A program made the position numbers and the translations under genes. DNA of 64,000 nt from contig NZ_JAUSVX010000001.1 in assembly GCF_030814995.1 (NCBI RefSeq), positions 558,001-622,000 on the forward strand, in the 5' to 3' direction. Within the stretch, counting starts at the first letter, position 1, and each line of letters starts with the position of its first letter. The notes under the pieces were generated by a model that saw nothing but the letters and a program-made list of their open reading frames with translations, searched no databases and had not been told where the DNA came from. This document shows, one piece after another, positions 18,095-27,361 of the stretch. The DNA is from Labrys wisconsinensis. GTDB lineage: Bacteria > Pseudomonadota > Alphaproteobacteria > Rhizobiales > Labraceae.

Positions 18095-21000
18095 TCAATC
18101 CTTCACCAGGTCGCCCAGCAGGTTCGCCGCCACCGTGAGCTTGGCGAGCGTCAGCCCGCCTGATGTGATCTCCTCCACCGAGCGGCGGATGCGGGCCGCC
18201 TCCGGATGGGCCTCGAGCCAGGCCTCGACCGCGCCGGCGCCGGCCCGGCCCGCGCCGAGCATGTCGGCCACCAGCCGCCGCTCGGCCGCGGCGATCTGGT
18301 CGACCGCCCGGTCGACGGCGAGACGCTCGTAATAGTCGTTGGCCGGGATGTCGCGGGCCGCATCGACCAGCCGGTCGAGGCGAAACACCGCCTGCGCCGC
18401 GAAGTTCGTCGCGGCGGCATCCGCCAGAGGCGTGCCGGTGCGCTCGGCCACCAGCACGATGTCGGGCGCGGCCGCGAGCGCGTCGAGATCGGCGAGACGC
18501 TGGGCCGTGGCGGTCGGCACGCCCGCCGCCTCCAGCTCCTGGCGCGCCTTGGCGTGTGCCGCCGCGGCCTCGGCCGGCAGCGCCGCCTCGAGCGCCGCGC
18601 CGATCTGGCCGATGCCGTCGCGGAACCGGGTGACCACCGCCTCGAGCCCCGGGCTGAAATCGACGTTGCGCACGAACCAGACCACGCGCGACAGGAGCAG
18701 GTCCTGGATGCGCGCATAGAGCTTGAGCTGCAGGGTGCCGTCGATGCGGTTGTCGAGCGCATCCAGCGCCGCGTTGAGCCCGCTCATGTCATAGGCGTCG
18801 CGCACCACGGCGAAGGCCATGGCCAGCGACGGCAGCTCGGCGCCGGTCTCGTCCATCAGGCGGATCGCCGCCGCCGGCCCCGCCCGGTTGATCGCCGAAT
18901 TGGCCAGGCCCGTGGCGATGATCTCCCGGCGCAGGCGATGGTTCTCGATCGCGTCCGGGAAGCGCTCGCGCAGCGCCGGGGGGAAGTAGCGCACCAGCTC
19001 GCGCGCGAGATAGGGATCGTCGGGCACGCCGGTGGCGAGCAGGTCGTCCTTCAGCGTCAGCTTGGCATAGGCCAGCAGCACCGCGAGCTCCGGCCGGGAG
19101 AGGGGCAGGCCGCGCCGCGTGCGCTCGGCCAGCGTCGCATCGTCCGGCAGGAACTCCACCGCCCGGTCGAGCAGGCCGCGCCCCTCCAGGCTCTGCATCA
19201 GCCGGACGAGGAAGCCGGTCTCGGCGGCGCCGCGCCGCTCGGCCAGCGACAGGCTCAGCGTCTGCAGGTAGTTGTTGCGCAGCACCAGCGCCGCGACGTC
19301 GTCGGTCATGGCGGCGAGCAGTGCATTGCGGTCCGCTTCCGTCAGGCGGCCGTCGCGCTCGGGGCGAGCCAGGGCGATCTTGATGTTCACCTCCACGTCG
19401 GAGGTGTTGACGCCGGCGGAATTGTCGATGGCGTCGGTGTTGAGCTTCACCCCCGCCAGCGCCGCCTCGATGCGGCCGCGCTGGGTGACGCCGAGATTGG
19501 CGCCCTCGCCGATCACCTTGGCGCGGACCTCGCCGCCGGTGATGCGGATCGGGTCGTTGGCGCGGTCGCCGACCTGGTCGTCCGCCTCGGTCGAGGCGCG
19601 GACATAGGTGCCGATGCCGCCGAAGAACATGAGGTCGACCCGGGCCTTGAGGATCGCCGTCATCACCTCGAACGGCGTCGCCTCCGCACGCTCGAGGCCG
19701 AGCAGGGCGCGGATCTCCGCTGTCAGCGGAATGGCCTTGAGGCTGCGCGGGAAGATGCCGCCGCCGGCCGAGATCAGCTTGCGGTCATAGTCCTGCCAGC
19801 TCGATCGCGGCAGCGCGAACAGGCGCGCCCGCTCGGCATGGCTGGCGGCCGGATCCGGATCGGGGTCGAGGAAGATGTCGCGATGATCGAAGGCGGCCAC
19901 CAGCTTCGTCGCCGTCGACAGGAGCATGCCGTTGCCGAACACGTCGCCGGACATGTCGCCGACGCCGACGGCCGTGAAGGGCGCCGTCTGGATGTCGGTG
20001 CCGAGCTCGCGGAAATGCCGCTTCACCGCCTCCCAGGCGCCGCGGGCGGTGATGGCCATCTTCTTGTGGTCGTAGCCCTGGCTGCCGCCGGAGGCGAAGG
20101 CGTCGCCGAGCCAGTGGTGCTTCTCCGCCGAGATGGCGTTGGCCGTGTCCGAGAAGGTCGCCGTGCCCTTGTCGGCGGCGACGACGAGATAGGGATCGTC
20201 GCCGTCGTGGCGCAGCGTGTCGGCCGGCGGCACGATGGCGTCGCCCTCGATATTGTCGGTCAGTTCCAGGAGCGAGCGGATGAAGATGCGGTAGGCCTCC
20301 GTGCCCTCGGCCATCCAGGCGTCGCGGTTGGAGGGCGGCGGCAGGAGCTTGGGCACGAAGCCGCCCTTGGCGCCCACCGGCACGATCACCGCGTTCTTCA
20401 CCTGCTGGGCCTTGACCAGGCCGAGCACCTCGGTGCGGAAGTCCTGCGGCCGGTCCGACCAGCGCAGGCCGCCGCGCGCCACCTTGCCGAACCTGAGATG
20501 GATGCCCTCCACCCGCGGCGAGTAGACGAAGATCTCGTAGAGCGGCCTCGGCGCCGGCAGCCCCTCGACCTTGCCCGACTCGAACTTGAACGAGATCACT
20601 TGGCGCGGTTGTCCATCCCCACCGAGCTGCCAGACATTGGTGCGCACCGCCGCCTGGACCAGGTTGACGAAGCGGCGCAGGATCCGGTCCTCGTCGAGCG
20701 AGGTCACCGCCTTGAGCTCCTCCTCGATGGCGGCGGCGACCGCCGCCTCCTTCGCCGCGCGCTCGGCGGCCGTCAGCGTCTGGTGCGGGTCGAAGCGCGC
20801 CTTGAACAGCTCGATCAGCTTGCCGGCGATGCCGATATTGCGCACCAGGGTGGTCCACATGTAGTCCTGGCTGAACCGCGCCCGGATCTGCCTGAGATAC
20901 AGCGACAGGGTGCGGATGACGGCCACCTCGCGCCAGCTCAGGCCGCTGCGCAGCACCAGCGCGTTGTAGCCGTCGGACTCGGCGCGCCCGCCCACCACCG

Positions 21001-22918
21001 CCATGATCGAGGCTTCCAGCCGCGCGTCGAGCTCGTCGGTGATGTCGATCGGCTGGCCGTCCGCCGTCTCGATGGTCATGTCGTGCAGCCAGACCGGCGC
21101 CGGGGACGGCGTGGCCCGCGGGGTGATGCGGTAGGTGCGCTCGTCGACGACGCGCAGGCCGTGGTTCTCGATGACGGGCACCCGGTAGGACAGCGTCAGC
21201 GGCGTCGCGTGGGCGAACACCTTGAGGCCGAAGCGGCCCGGCGCGTCCTCGTCGGTCGGGCGATAGACGCTGATCGCCACGGGGCGCTGGGGACCGAGCC
21301 GCTCGCTCGTGCCGATATCGGCGATCGCCTGGGCCGAGCCGAAGGCCTCCTGATAGGCCTGCGAGAAGGCGCCGCCATAGCGCAGCGCCAGCTGGCGGGC
21401 GCGCAGCCCGTCGGTCGAGCGCCCCAGCGCCTCCTTGAGCTTGTCCGACCAGGTCTCGGCGATGGCGGCGAGCTCGGATTCGAGCGTGGTGCGGTCGATC
21501 ACCGGCGTCGCGCCCTCGTAGCGCCCGATGATGTAGTGCACCCGCGCCAGCGGCCCCTCGGGGAAGGAGGCATAGGCGGCCGAGAGCCGTCCCTTGTAGG
21601 CGGAGGCGAGATAGGCGCCGGCCCGCACCCTGACGTCGGTGTTGTACTTCTCGCGCGGCAGGAACAGCAGGACCGAGACGAAGCGGTCGAACTTGTCCGG
21701 CCGGGCGAGCGCCCTGAGGCGCGGGCGCTCGTAGAGCATCAGGATTTCCAGGACGAAGCCGAACAGCGTCTCGATGTCGATCTGGAACAATTCGTCGCGC
21801 GGATACTCCTCCAGGATGTGCAGGGCGGCCTTGCCCGAATGGCTGTCGGAATCGAAGCCGGCGCGGCGCAGCACCTGCGCCACCTTGTGCCTGAGGTAGG
21901 GGATCTGCCGCACCGAGCGCGTATAGGCGGTGGAGGTGAACAGGCCGACGATGCGCAGCTCGCCCTCGAGCTTGCCCGACGCGGCGTAGAGCTTGACGCC
22001 GACATAGTCCATGTGGATGCGCCGGTGCACCCGGCTCTTCACATTGGCCTTGGTGACGATCAGCGCGGTCGGCTCGCGCAGGAACTCGCGGATTTCCGGC
22101 GTCATCGCCACCAGCTCGGAGCCGCGCCGCAGGATCTTCACGGCCGGATCGCGCAGGATGCCGAGGCCGGTTCCCTCCACCACGTCGGCCGTGGCCATGT
22201 CGCCGGAGGCGAAGCGGTATTCGCGCAGGCCCAGCAGGGTGAAATTGTTGGCGGCCAGCCATTGCAGGAGCTGGCTGGCCTCCTCCACCTCCTCCTCGGG
22301 CAGGGAGGGCGGCGTGACGCGGAAAGCCTCGACCGCCTGCTCGACGCGCGTGCGCATCTCGCGCCAGTCCCGCACCGACGCCCTGACGTCGTCCAGCGTC
22401 TTGTCGATGCCCTCCACCAGGGCACTGCGGATCGCCGGGTCGTCGATGCGGTCGACATGGACGTGGATCAGGCTCTCGCGCCCGCCCCGCCCCAGCGAAT
22501 CGGCCGTCGCATCGCCGTAGAAATGGGTGAGCCGCCCCTCCGCGTCGCGCTCGACCGACAGGATGGGATGGGCGACCAGGCGCACCTCGATGCCCTGCTC
22601 GGTGAACTCGGCCATGGTCGAGTCGAACAGGAAGGGCATGTTGTCGTTGATGATCTCGACCACCGAGATCTCGCGCCCGTCCGGCATCACGGGGTCGACG
22701 ATGCGGATGTCGTGATGGCCCGGCGTGCGCCGGGTGACGTGGTCCCAGGCCTGCTCGGCCAGGATGGCGAGGGAGGCGGCATCGTGCGTGGCGAGGTCCT
22801 CGAAGGTGGTGCGGCCGAACAGCAGCTCGGCGAAGGTCGGCGGAGCGCCGCCCGCCTTCATCGAATCCGCCGCCTGCCGGATCAGCGTCGTCCGCGCCTC
22901 GTCGTCACGCCACGCCAT
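18095..22918 (-). CDS. large NAD-dependent glutamate dehydrogenase
   Basis: 1,607 residues, matching the 180-kDa class of NAD-GDH (L_180) typical of alpha- and gammaproteobacteria and actinobacteria. The enzyme oxidises glutamate to 2-oxoglutarate and ammonium in catabolism. A long N-terminal regulatory region with ACT-like parts (DHVTRRTPGHHDIRIVDP, IHVHVDRI) precedes the catalytic core, which shows GGLRWSDRPQDFRTEVLGL, PVGAKGGFVPK with the catalytic Lys, and VGVGDMSGDVFGNGML for NAD binding. The ATG at 22918 has GGGAG (22926-22930) seven bases away; the frame is open upstream but without family similarity. Single-gene unit. Confidence 0.96.
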   Translation of the reverse strand: MAWRDDEARTTLIRQAADSMKAGGAPPTFAELLFGRTTFEDLATHDAASLAILAEQAWDHVTRRTPGHHDIRIVDPVMPDGREISVVEIINDNMPFLFDSTMAEFTEQGIEVRLVAHPILSVERDAEGRLTHFYGDATADSLGRGGRESLIHVHVDRIDDPAIRSALVEGIDKTLDDVRASVRDWREMRTRVEQAVEAFRVTPPSLPEEEVEEASQLLQWLAANNFTLLGLREYRFASGDMATADVVEGTGLGILRDPAVKILRRGSELVAMTPEIREFLREPTALIVTKANVKSRVHRRIHMDYVGVKLYAASGKLEGELRIVGLFTSTAYTRSVRQIPYLRHKVAQVLRRAGFDSDSHSGKAALHILEEYPRDELFQIDIETLFGFVLEILMLYERPRLRALARPDKFDRFVSVLLFLPREKYNTDVRVRAGAYLASAYKGRLSAAYASFPEGPLARVHYIIGRYEGATPVIDRTTLESELAAIAETWSDKLKEALGRSTDGLRARQLALRYGGAFSQAYQEAFGSAQAIADIGTSERLGPQRPVAISVYRPTDEDAPGRFGLKVFAHATPLTLSYRVPVIENHGLRVVDERTYRITPRATPSPAPVWLHDMTIETADGQPIDITDELDARLEASIMAVVGGRAESDGYNALVLRSGLSWREVAVIRTLSLYLRQIRARFSQDYMWTTLVRNIGIAGKLIELFKARFDPHQTLTAAERAAKEAAVAAAIEEELKAVTSLDEDRILRRFVNLVQAAVRTNVWQLGGDGQPRQVISFKFESGKVEGLPAPRPLYEIFVYSPRVEGIHLRFGKVARGGLRWSDRPQDFRTEVLGLVKAQQVKNAVIVPVGAKGGFVPKLLPPPSNRDAWMAEGTEAYRIFIRSLLELTDNIEGDAIVPPADTLRHDGDDPYLVVAADKGTATFSDTANAISAEKHHWLGDAFASGGSQGYDHKKMAITARGAWEAVKRHFRELGTDIQTAPFTAVGVGDMSGDVFGNGMLLSTATKLVAAFDHRDIFLDPDPDPAASHAERARLFALPRSSWQDYDRKLISAGGGIFPRSLKAIPLTAEIRALLGLERAEATPFEVMTAILKARVDLMFFGGIGTYVRASTEADDQVGDRANDPIRITGGEVRAKVIGEGANLGVTQRGRIEAALAGVKLNTDAIDNSAGVNTSDVEVNIKIALARPERDGRLTEADRNALLAAMTDDVAALVLRNNYLQTLSLSLAERRGAAETGFLVRLMQSLEGRGLLDRAVEFLPDDATLAERTRRGLPLSRPELAVLLAYAKLTLKDDLLATGVPDDPYLARELVRYFPPALRERFPDAIENHRLRREIIATGLANSAINRAGPAAAIRLMDETGAELPSLAMAFAVVRDAYDMSGLNAALDALDNRIDGTLQLKLYARIQDLLLSRVVWFVRNVDFSPGLEAVVTRFRDGIGQIGAALEAALPAEAAAAHAKARQELEAAGVPTATAQRLADLDALAAAPDIVLVAERTGTPLADAAATNFAAQAVFRLDRLVDAARDIPANDYYERLAVDRAVDQIAAAERRLVADMLGAGRAGAGAVEAWLEAHPEAARIRRSVEEITSGGLTLAKLTVAANLLGDLVKD

Positions 22919-23162
22919 CGGGAATCTCCCATCTTCACGCCGTCTCACGCGCGGCGATTGCCGCCAAGCTAGCGGAAAACCGGCCACCGGGCAGTGTCTA
23001 TCCGCCTGCACCGCCATCTTTGCCCGACAAAGTGACGAAGACGCGAATAAATTGCCTCCATCGGGTGTTCATGCCTCCGTGGGATCTGCGAGCCCGCCAT
23101 GCCAGCGGCGCTCGACGATCCCGGGGGGCGCAACATCGGCCTGACCGGAGCCTGTTCATTCC

Positions 23163-24209
23163 ATGCCGAGTGCCCGCATCCTCGCCCTCGCCACCGCCGT
23201 GCCGCCGCACGTCCTCACCCAGGACGCCGTCGCCCGCCACGCCGCCCGCATCTTCGCGCCGCGCATGCCCGATTTCAGCCGGCTGGAGGGCATCTTCCTC
23301 AACACCGGCATCCGTCGGCGCCATGCCGCCCGGCCGATCGAATGGTATCTCGAGCCGCATGGCTGGCCCGACCGCTCGCAGGCCTATCTGCAGGTGGCGG
23401 GCAGCCTGTTCGTCGAGGCGGCGGGCCAGGCGCTCGCCCGTGCCGGGCTGCGCGGGGCGGACATCGACGCGGTGGTCACCGTCTCCTCCACCGGTGTCGC
23501 CACCCCGAGCCTGGAGGCGCGCGCCGCCGCCGCGCTCGGCTTTCGCGACGATGTGGCGCGCGTGCCGGTGTTCGGCCTGGGCTGTGCCGGCGGCGTCTCC
23601 GGCCTGTCGCTCGCCGCGCGCCTGGCCGAGGCGCGCCCCGGCTCCACCGTGCTGCTGGTGGTGGTCGAGCTCTGCACCCTCTCGGTGCGGCTCGACAAGG
23701 CGGACAAGGAGAACCTCGTCGCGGTGGCGCTGTTCGGCGACGGCGCGGCGGCGGCGGTGCTGCGGGCAGGCAACGGCGGCCTCCTGGCGATCGAAGGCGG
23801 CGGCGAGCGCACCTGGCCCGGCACGCTCGACATCATGGGCTGGTCGGTCGACGACGAGGGCCTCGGCGTCATCTTCGACCGGGCGATCCCGCCCTTCGCC
23901 GAGCGCCATCTCGGGCCGGCGATGGACGCCATCCTCGCCGCCCAGCATCTGACCCGCGCGGACATCGACCGCTTCGTCTGTCATCCCGGCGGCGCCAAGG
24001 TGGTGGCGGCGATCGAGACGGCGCTGGCGCTGGCGCCGGGGTCCCTCGCCGAGGAGCGCGCCGTGCTGGAGCGCTACGGCAACATGTCGGCCCCCACCGC
24101 CCTCTTCGTGCTCGAGCGCGTGCTCGCCGGCGGCGTGCCCGGCCGCATGGCGCTCGCCGCCCTCGGCCCCGGCTTCACGCTGAGCACCGCCACCCTGGTG
24201 CCGGCATGA
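23163..24209 (+). CDS. type III polyketide synthase (chalcone/stilbene synthase superfamily)
   Basis: 348 residues with the full catalytic triad: Cys141 in FGLGCAGG, His274 in FVCHPGGAK, Asn307 in YGNMSAPTALFVLE. Such enzymes extend an acyl-CoA starter with malonyl-CoA and cyclise it to pyrones or resorcinols. The stop overlaps the start of an isoprenylcysteine-methyltransferase-like gene (ATGA). That pairing is known from Bacillus BpsA-BpsB, where the partner methylates alkylpyrones, so an alkylpyrone or alkylresorcinol lipid is the best guess here. Starter specificity is not visible. Located between NAD-GDH and ubiG, without other biosynthetic genes. Confidence 0.9.
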   Translation: MPSARILALATAVPPHVLTQDAVARHAARIFAPRMPDFSRLEGIFLNTGIRRRHAARPIEWYLEPHGWPDRSQAYLQVAGSLFVEAAGQALARAGLRGADIDAVVTVSSTGVATPSLEARAAAALGFRDDVARVPVFGLGCAGGVSGLSLAARLAEARPGSTVLLVVVELCTLSVRLDKADKENLVAVALFGDGAAAAVLRAGNGGLLAIEGGGERTWPGTLDIMGWSVDDEGLGVIFDRAIPPFAERHLGPAMDAILAAQHLTRADIDRFVCHPGGAKVVAAIETALALAPGSLAEERAVLERYGNMSAPTALFVLERVLAGGVPGRMALAALGPGFTLSTATLVPA

Positions 24210-24730
24210 CCGCGCCCGACCCGCTCGGCTTCGCCGTGCTCGCCTTCGTCACCCTCGAGCGGGGGGCCGAGCTGGCCCTCGCCCGGCGCAACACCGCACG
24301 CCTGATCCGGGCCGGAGCGGTCGAGCACGCCGCCGGCCACTATCCCCTGATCGTCGTGCTGCACGCCGCCTGGCTCGCCGGCCTCTGGCTCCTGGCCTGG
24401 GGCACCGGGCCGGACCTCGCCTGGCTCGTCCTGTTCGGCCTGCTGCAGCTGCTGCGCGCCTGGACCCTGGCGACGCTCGGGCCGCGCTGGACGACGCGCA
24501 TCATCGTCTCTCCCGGCGCGCCGCTGGTGCGGCGCGGCCCCTACCGCCTGCTGCGCCATCCCAACTATGCCGTGGTGGCCGGGGAAATCCTGGTCCTGCC
24601 CCTCGCCTTCGGCCTGCCCCTCTACGCCTTCGCTTTCAGCCTCGCCAACGCTGCCATCCTGCTCGCCGTCCGCGTTCCCGCGGAGGAGCGCGCCCTCGCT
24701 GCCGCGCGCCCGGGGAAGGTCGAGCCCTGA
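24206..24730 (+). CDS. isoprenylcysteine carboxyl methyltransferase (ICMT) family membrane protein, polyketide O-methyltransferase candidate
   Basis: 174 residues with four to five hydrophobic helices and the ICMT-type C-terminal core VRRGPYRLLRHPNYAVVAGEIL, where RHPNY and a following Glu form the SAM-binding motif of this membrane methyltransferase family. Its ATG overlaps the polyketide synthase stop codon by four bases. By analogy with YpbQ/BpsB it probably O-methylates the polyketide made by its partner in the membrane. The functional link is inference from the gene fusion-like junction and the family. Confidence 0.82.
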   Translation: MTAPDPLGFAVLAFVTLERGAELALARRNTARLIRAGAVEHAAGHYPLIVVLHAAWLAGLWLLAWGTGPDLAWLVLFGLLQLLRAWTLATLGPRWTTRIIVSPGAPLVRRGPYRLLRHPNYAVVAGEILVLPLAFGLPLYAFAFSLANAAILLAVRVPAEERALAAARPGKVEP

Positions 24731-24789
24731 GGAAACGCTCTCGCCTGCCGGCGAAATCATCTATACCGACCGCGAGAGATGGAGCGGTC

Positions 24790-25560
24790 ATGTCAGGGAA
24801 TGCAAACGCCGCGGGCCGGTCGGTCGATGCCGGGGAGGTCGAGCGCTTCGGGCGCCTCGCCGCCGACTGGTGGAACCCGAACGGCAGCATGAAGGCGCTG
24901 CACCGGCTCAATCCGGTGCGCCTCGCCTATCTCCGCGAGCGCATCGCCGCCCGCTTCGGCCGCGACGGCGTGGCGCTGGACGGGCTCGCCGGCTTGCGGG
25001 TCGCCGATATCGGCTGCGGCGCCGGCCTGCTCAGCGAACCGCTGGCCCGGCTTGGCGCCGACGTGACCGGCATCGACGCCGCCGCCGCCAGCATCGAGGC
25101 CGCGAGACTGCATGCCGCGCGCTCCGGCCTCGCCATCGACTATCGCTGCACCACGGCGGAGGCACTGGCCGCCGGCGGCGACAGCTTCGATGTGGTGCTC
25201 GCGCTGGAGATCGTCGAGCACGTCCCCGATCCCGCCGCCTTCCTCGAGACCTGCGCCGGGCTGGTGCGGCCGGGCGGTCTCCTCGTCGTCTCGACCATCA
25301 ACCGCACGCTGAAGGCCCATGCGCTGGCGATCGTCGCGGCCGAGCGCGTGCTGCGCTGGCTGCCCAAGGGCACGCACGACTGGGACAAGTTCGTCACGCC
25401 CGCGGAGATCGAGGCCGCCGTCACGCCGGCCGGCCTTGCCGTCGCCGACCGGCGCGGCGTCGTCTACGACCTGCTGCGCGGCGGCTGGCGGCTCTCCTCC
25501 GACCTCGACGTCAACTACATGATGACGATGGAGCGCCCCGCACCGCCGGCGCACGCCTGA
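24790..25560 (+). CDS. ubiG: ubiquinone biosynthesis O-methyltransferase UbiG
   Basis: 256 residues. UbiG performs both O-methylation steps of ubiquinone synthesis. The SAM motif VADIGCGAGLLSEPLARLGA is followed by VTGIDA, and ALEIVEHVPDP and the family-typical STINRTLKAHALAI and WLPKGTHDWDKFVTP are present; the N-terminal DWWNPNGSMKALHRLNPVR is a UbiG hallmark. It starts 59 bp after the membrane methyltransferase and may be cotranscribed with it. In many rhizobia ubiG faces lysC; here it faces the ammonium transporter group instead. Confidence 0.96.
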   Translation: MSGNANAAGRSVDAGEVERFGRLAADWWNPNGSMKALHRLNPVRLAYLRERIAARFGRDGVALDGLAGLRVADIGCGAGLLSEPLARLGADVTGIDAAAASIEAARLHAARSGLAIDYRCTTAEALAAGGDSFDVVLALEIVEHVPDPAAFLETCAGLVRPGGLLVVSTINRTLKAHALAIVAAERVLRWLPKGTHDWDKFVTPAEIEAAVTPAGLAVADRRGVVYDLLRGGWRLSSDLDVNYMMTMERPAPPAHA

Positions 25561-25618
25561 TCGGGATGCGGCGCCGCCGGGCCCGGGCCGGCGGCGCCGC
25601 GCTGTCAGGACGATGCGC

Positions 25619-25795
25619 CTATTGCCGGCCGATCTCGGCGTAGCGCTCGGTCTCGTGCCTGACCATGCTGGCGATCGCGTAGACGCAGACGGCAGCTGCG
25701 GCCAGGCAGATCAGCGCCAGCACGGCCGGCCTGTCCGCGAAGGTGAAATAGGCCGTCGCGCCGTCCCAGCTGGTGATCGGTGACGAAGTCATCAT
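25619..25795 (-). CDS. 58-residue single-span membrane protein downstream of the ammonium transporter
   Basis: This short gene begins MMTSSPITSWDGATAYF, has one hydrophobic helix (VLALICLAAAAVCVYAIAS) and ends in a charged tail VRHETERYAEIGRQ. I do not recognise a named family. Support for it being real: AGGAG lies six bases before the ATG, it begins 24 bp after the transporter stop on the same strand, and it has a coherent N-out or N-in single-pass design. Possible roles are an accessory subunit or regulator of the transporter, but nothing in the sequence proves that. The two adjacent ATGs leave the start uncertain by one codon. Confidence 0.7.
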   Translation of the reverse strand: MMTSSPITSWDGATAYFTFADRPAVLALICLAAAAVCVYAIASMVRHETERYAEIGRQ

Positions 25796-25819
25796 CGTGG
25801 TCTCCTGTGTCGGGGCGGC

Positions 25820-27151
25820 TCATTGCGCCGGGCTGATCGAGGCGCCGGCAAAGGCCGGCAGGCCGGCCTCCGGATAGGCCTTGACCGGGACTTCGGTGAG
25901 GTCGAGGCCGGCAGCCTCCGCGGCGGGGTTCGCCCGCAGCAGCCCGACCCGCCTGAGCAGGTAGGACAGGACATAGCCCGGCACGAAGCCGAGCAGGCCG
26001 AAGACGATCGCGCTCTTGAGCTGGCCGAGGAACGACACCTCGGGACCGGCCATGTTGGGGTAGCCGGCAGCGAAGATGCCGGCGGCCAGGAGGCCCCAGG
26101 CCCCGCCGAAGCCGTGCACCGCCACGGCGCCGACCGCGTCGTCGATCTTGAACCGCGTCACCAGGAGGTCGTTGAGCTTGGGGATGACGCAGCCGCCGGC
26201 AAAGCTGATCAGGAAGGCCAGGCCGGGATAGTAGACGTCGAGGCCCGAGGCGGACGAGATCACCCCGACCAGGGCGCCCGACATCATCCAGAACGGGTCG
26301 CGCGTCACGACGTAGCAGCCGATCATGCCGCCGGCGATGCCCATCAGCGTGTTGAAGGCGAAGGCCGAGAGCGTCGTCGGCGTGTTGTAGATCGTCGTCC
26401 AGGCGTCGCCGGTATAGATGATGCAGCCGCCGAGGAAGCCGAAGAAGCCCATCACGATCAGCATCAGGCCGATGAGCGACATCGGCATGTTGTGGCCGCA
26501 GATCGTGTTGACGCTGCCGTCGGCGTTGAAGCGGCCGAGACGCGGGCCGAGATTGATCAGCACGCCGAGCGTGAAGAAGCCGGCGATCATGTGGACGCAG
26601 CCGGCCGCGCCGACGTCGTGCAGGCCCCAGGCCGTGGTCAGCCAGCCCTCGGGATGCCAGCCCCACGAGGCCCCGAGGATCCAGACCGCCGCGCCGAGGA
26701 CGAGGGCCAGGATGGTGAAGGCGGAGATGCGAATCCGCTCGATCACCGCGCCGGACATGATCGAGGCCGTGGTGGCCGCGAACAGCGTGAAGGCGGCCCA
26801 GAAGATGCCGTTGGCATTGTCCGCCAGGTTCGGCCCCATCTTGTCGCCCCACGGCACGCCGGCCGACGCGGCATCGGAGATGGTCAAGCCGGTGGGAAAG
26901 GCGAGATAGATCCACCAGCCGACGAAGAAGAAGGCCGGCACGAGGAAGGCAAAGGCGATCAGGTTCTTGATGCCCGATGCAAGAGCATTCTTGGCACGCG
27001 AAGCGCCCATTTCATAAGCAAGAAACCCGGCATGGATGGCGACCATCAAGGCCGTGCACCACCAGTAGAAGACCTCGGCATTGACCGTCTTGGCCATCGC
27101 CAGGGCCTTTTCAAGCGTCTCTATCTTGGTGACGAGCTCGTTCAATTCCAT
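25820..27151 (-). CDS. amtB: ammonium transporter (Amt/MEP family)
   Basis: 443 residues, about eleven membrane helices. The conducting twin histidines are present as His187 (GAAGCVHMIAG) and His346 (VHGFGGAWG), and the family motif FAATTASIMSGAVIER is intact. Unusual is the N-terminus: no cleavable signal but a short amphipathic stretch MELNELVTKIETLEKALAMAKT before the first helix, and the first helix reads TALMVAIHAGFLAYEMG with a His. I chose the ATG at 27151; the frame is open for 38 codons upstream without similarity. No glnK gene precedes it, whereas most amtB genes are paired with one. The 58-residue protein follows downstream. Confidence 0.92.
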   Translation of the reverse strand: MELNELVTKIETLEKALAMAKTVNAEVFYWWCTALMVAIHAGFLAYEMGASRAKNALASGIKNLIAFAFLVPAFFFVGWWIYLAFPTGLTISDAASAGVPWGDKMGPNLADNANGIFWAAFTLFAATTASIMSGAVIERIRISAFTILALVLGAAVWILGASWGWHPEGWLTTAWGLHDVGAAGCVHMIAGFFTLGVLINLGPRLGRFNADGSVNTICGHNMPMSLIGLMLIVMGFFGFLGGCIIYTGDAWTTIYNTPTTLSAFAFNTLMGIAGGMIGCYVVTRDPFWMMSGALVGVISSASGLDVYYPGLAFLISFAGGCVIPKLNDLLVTRFKIDDAVGAVAVHGFGGAWGLLAAGIFAAGYPNMAGPEVSFLGQLKSAIVFGLLGFVPGYVLSYLLRRVGLLRANPAAEAAGLDLTEVPVKAYPEAGLPAFAGASISPAQ

Positions 27152-27280
27152 TCTGTTCCCCAGTTCCCCATTGTGGATGGCCGGCGCCTCATCGCCGGAT
27201 GCCGGACTGGGAGCGGAACGGCTTCGAGCCGCGCTGCCCCTCCGGCACGGTCTGGGATCGAGCAAGGCATGTGCCAGCCC

Positions 27281-27323
27281 GGCGTGCCCGCAGGCCGCCG
27301 GGTCCCGGGCCTGCGGGCACGCC
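27281..27323. terminator. 16-bp perfect hairpin between DUF1178 and amtB genes, terminator-like
   Basis: GGCGTGCCCGCAGGCC (27281-27296) is exactly complementary to 27308-27323, with an 11-base loop. It lies about 40 bases after the end of the minus-strand DUF1178-nitrilase-glutaredoxin group and upstream of amtB. There is no T run, so termination would have to rely on structure or Rho; an amtB leader element or palindromic repeat are alternatives. Confidence 0.45.
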
Positions 27324-27361
27324 GTGGCGAAGCCGATGGGAAGAGCGGCCCGAAGCGTCCG

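Noticed and set aside
18206-22972. 1,588-codon open frame on the plus strand opposite the NAD-glutamate dehydrogenase
   Set aside because: It mirrors the dehydrogenase codons, has biased residue content and no recognisable motif; third-position GC bias keeps the antisense frame open.
23099-24205. Upstream extension of the membrane methyltransferase frame through the polyketide synthase gene
   Set aside because: Out-of-frame shadow; the true start is the ATG overlapping the synthase stop.
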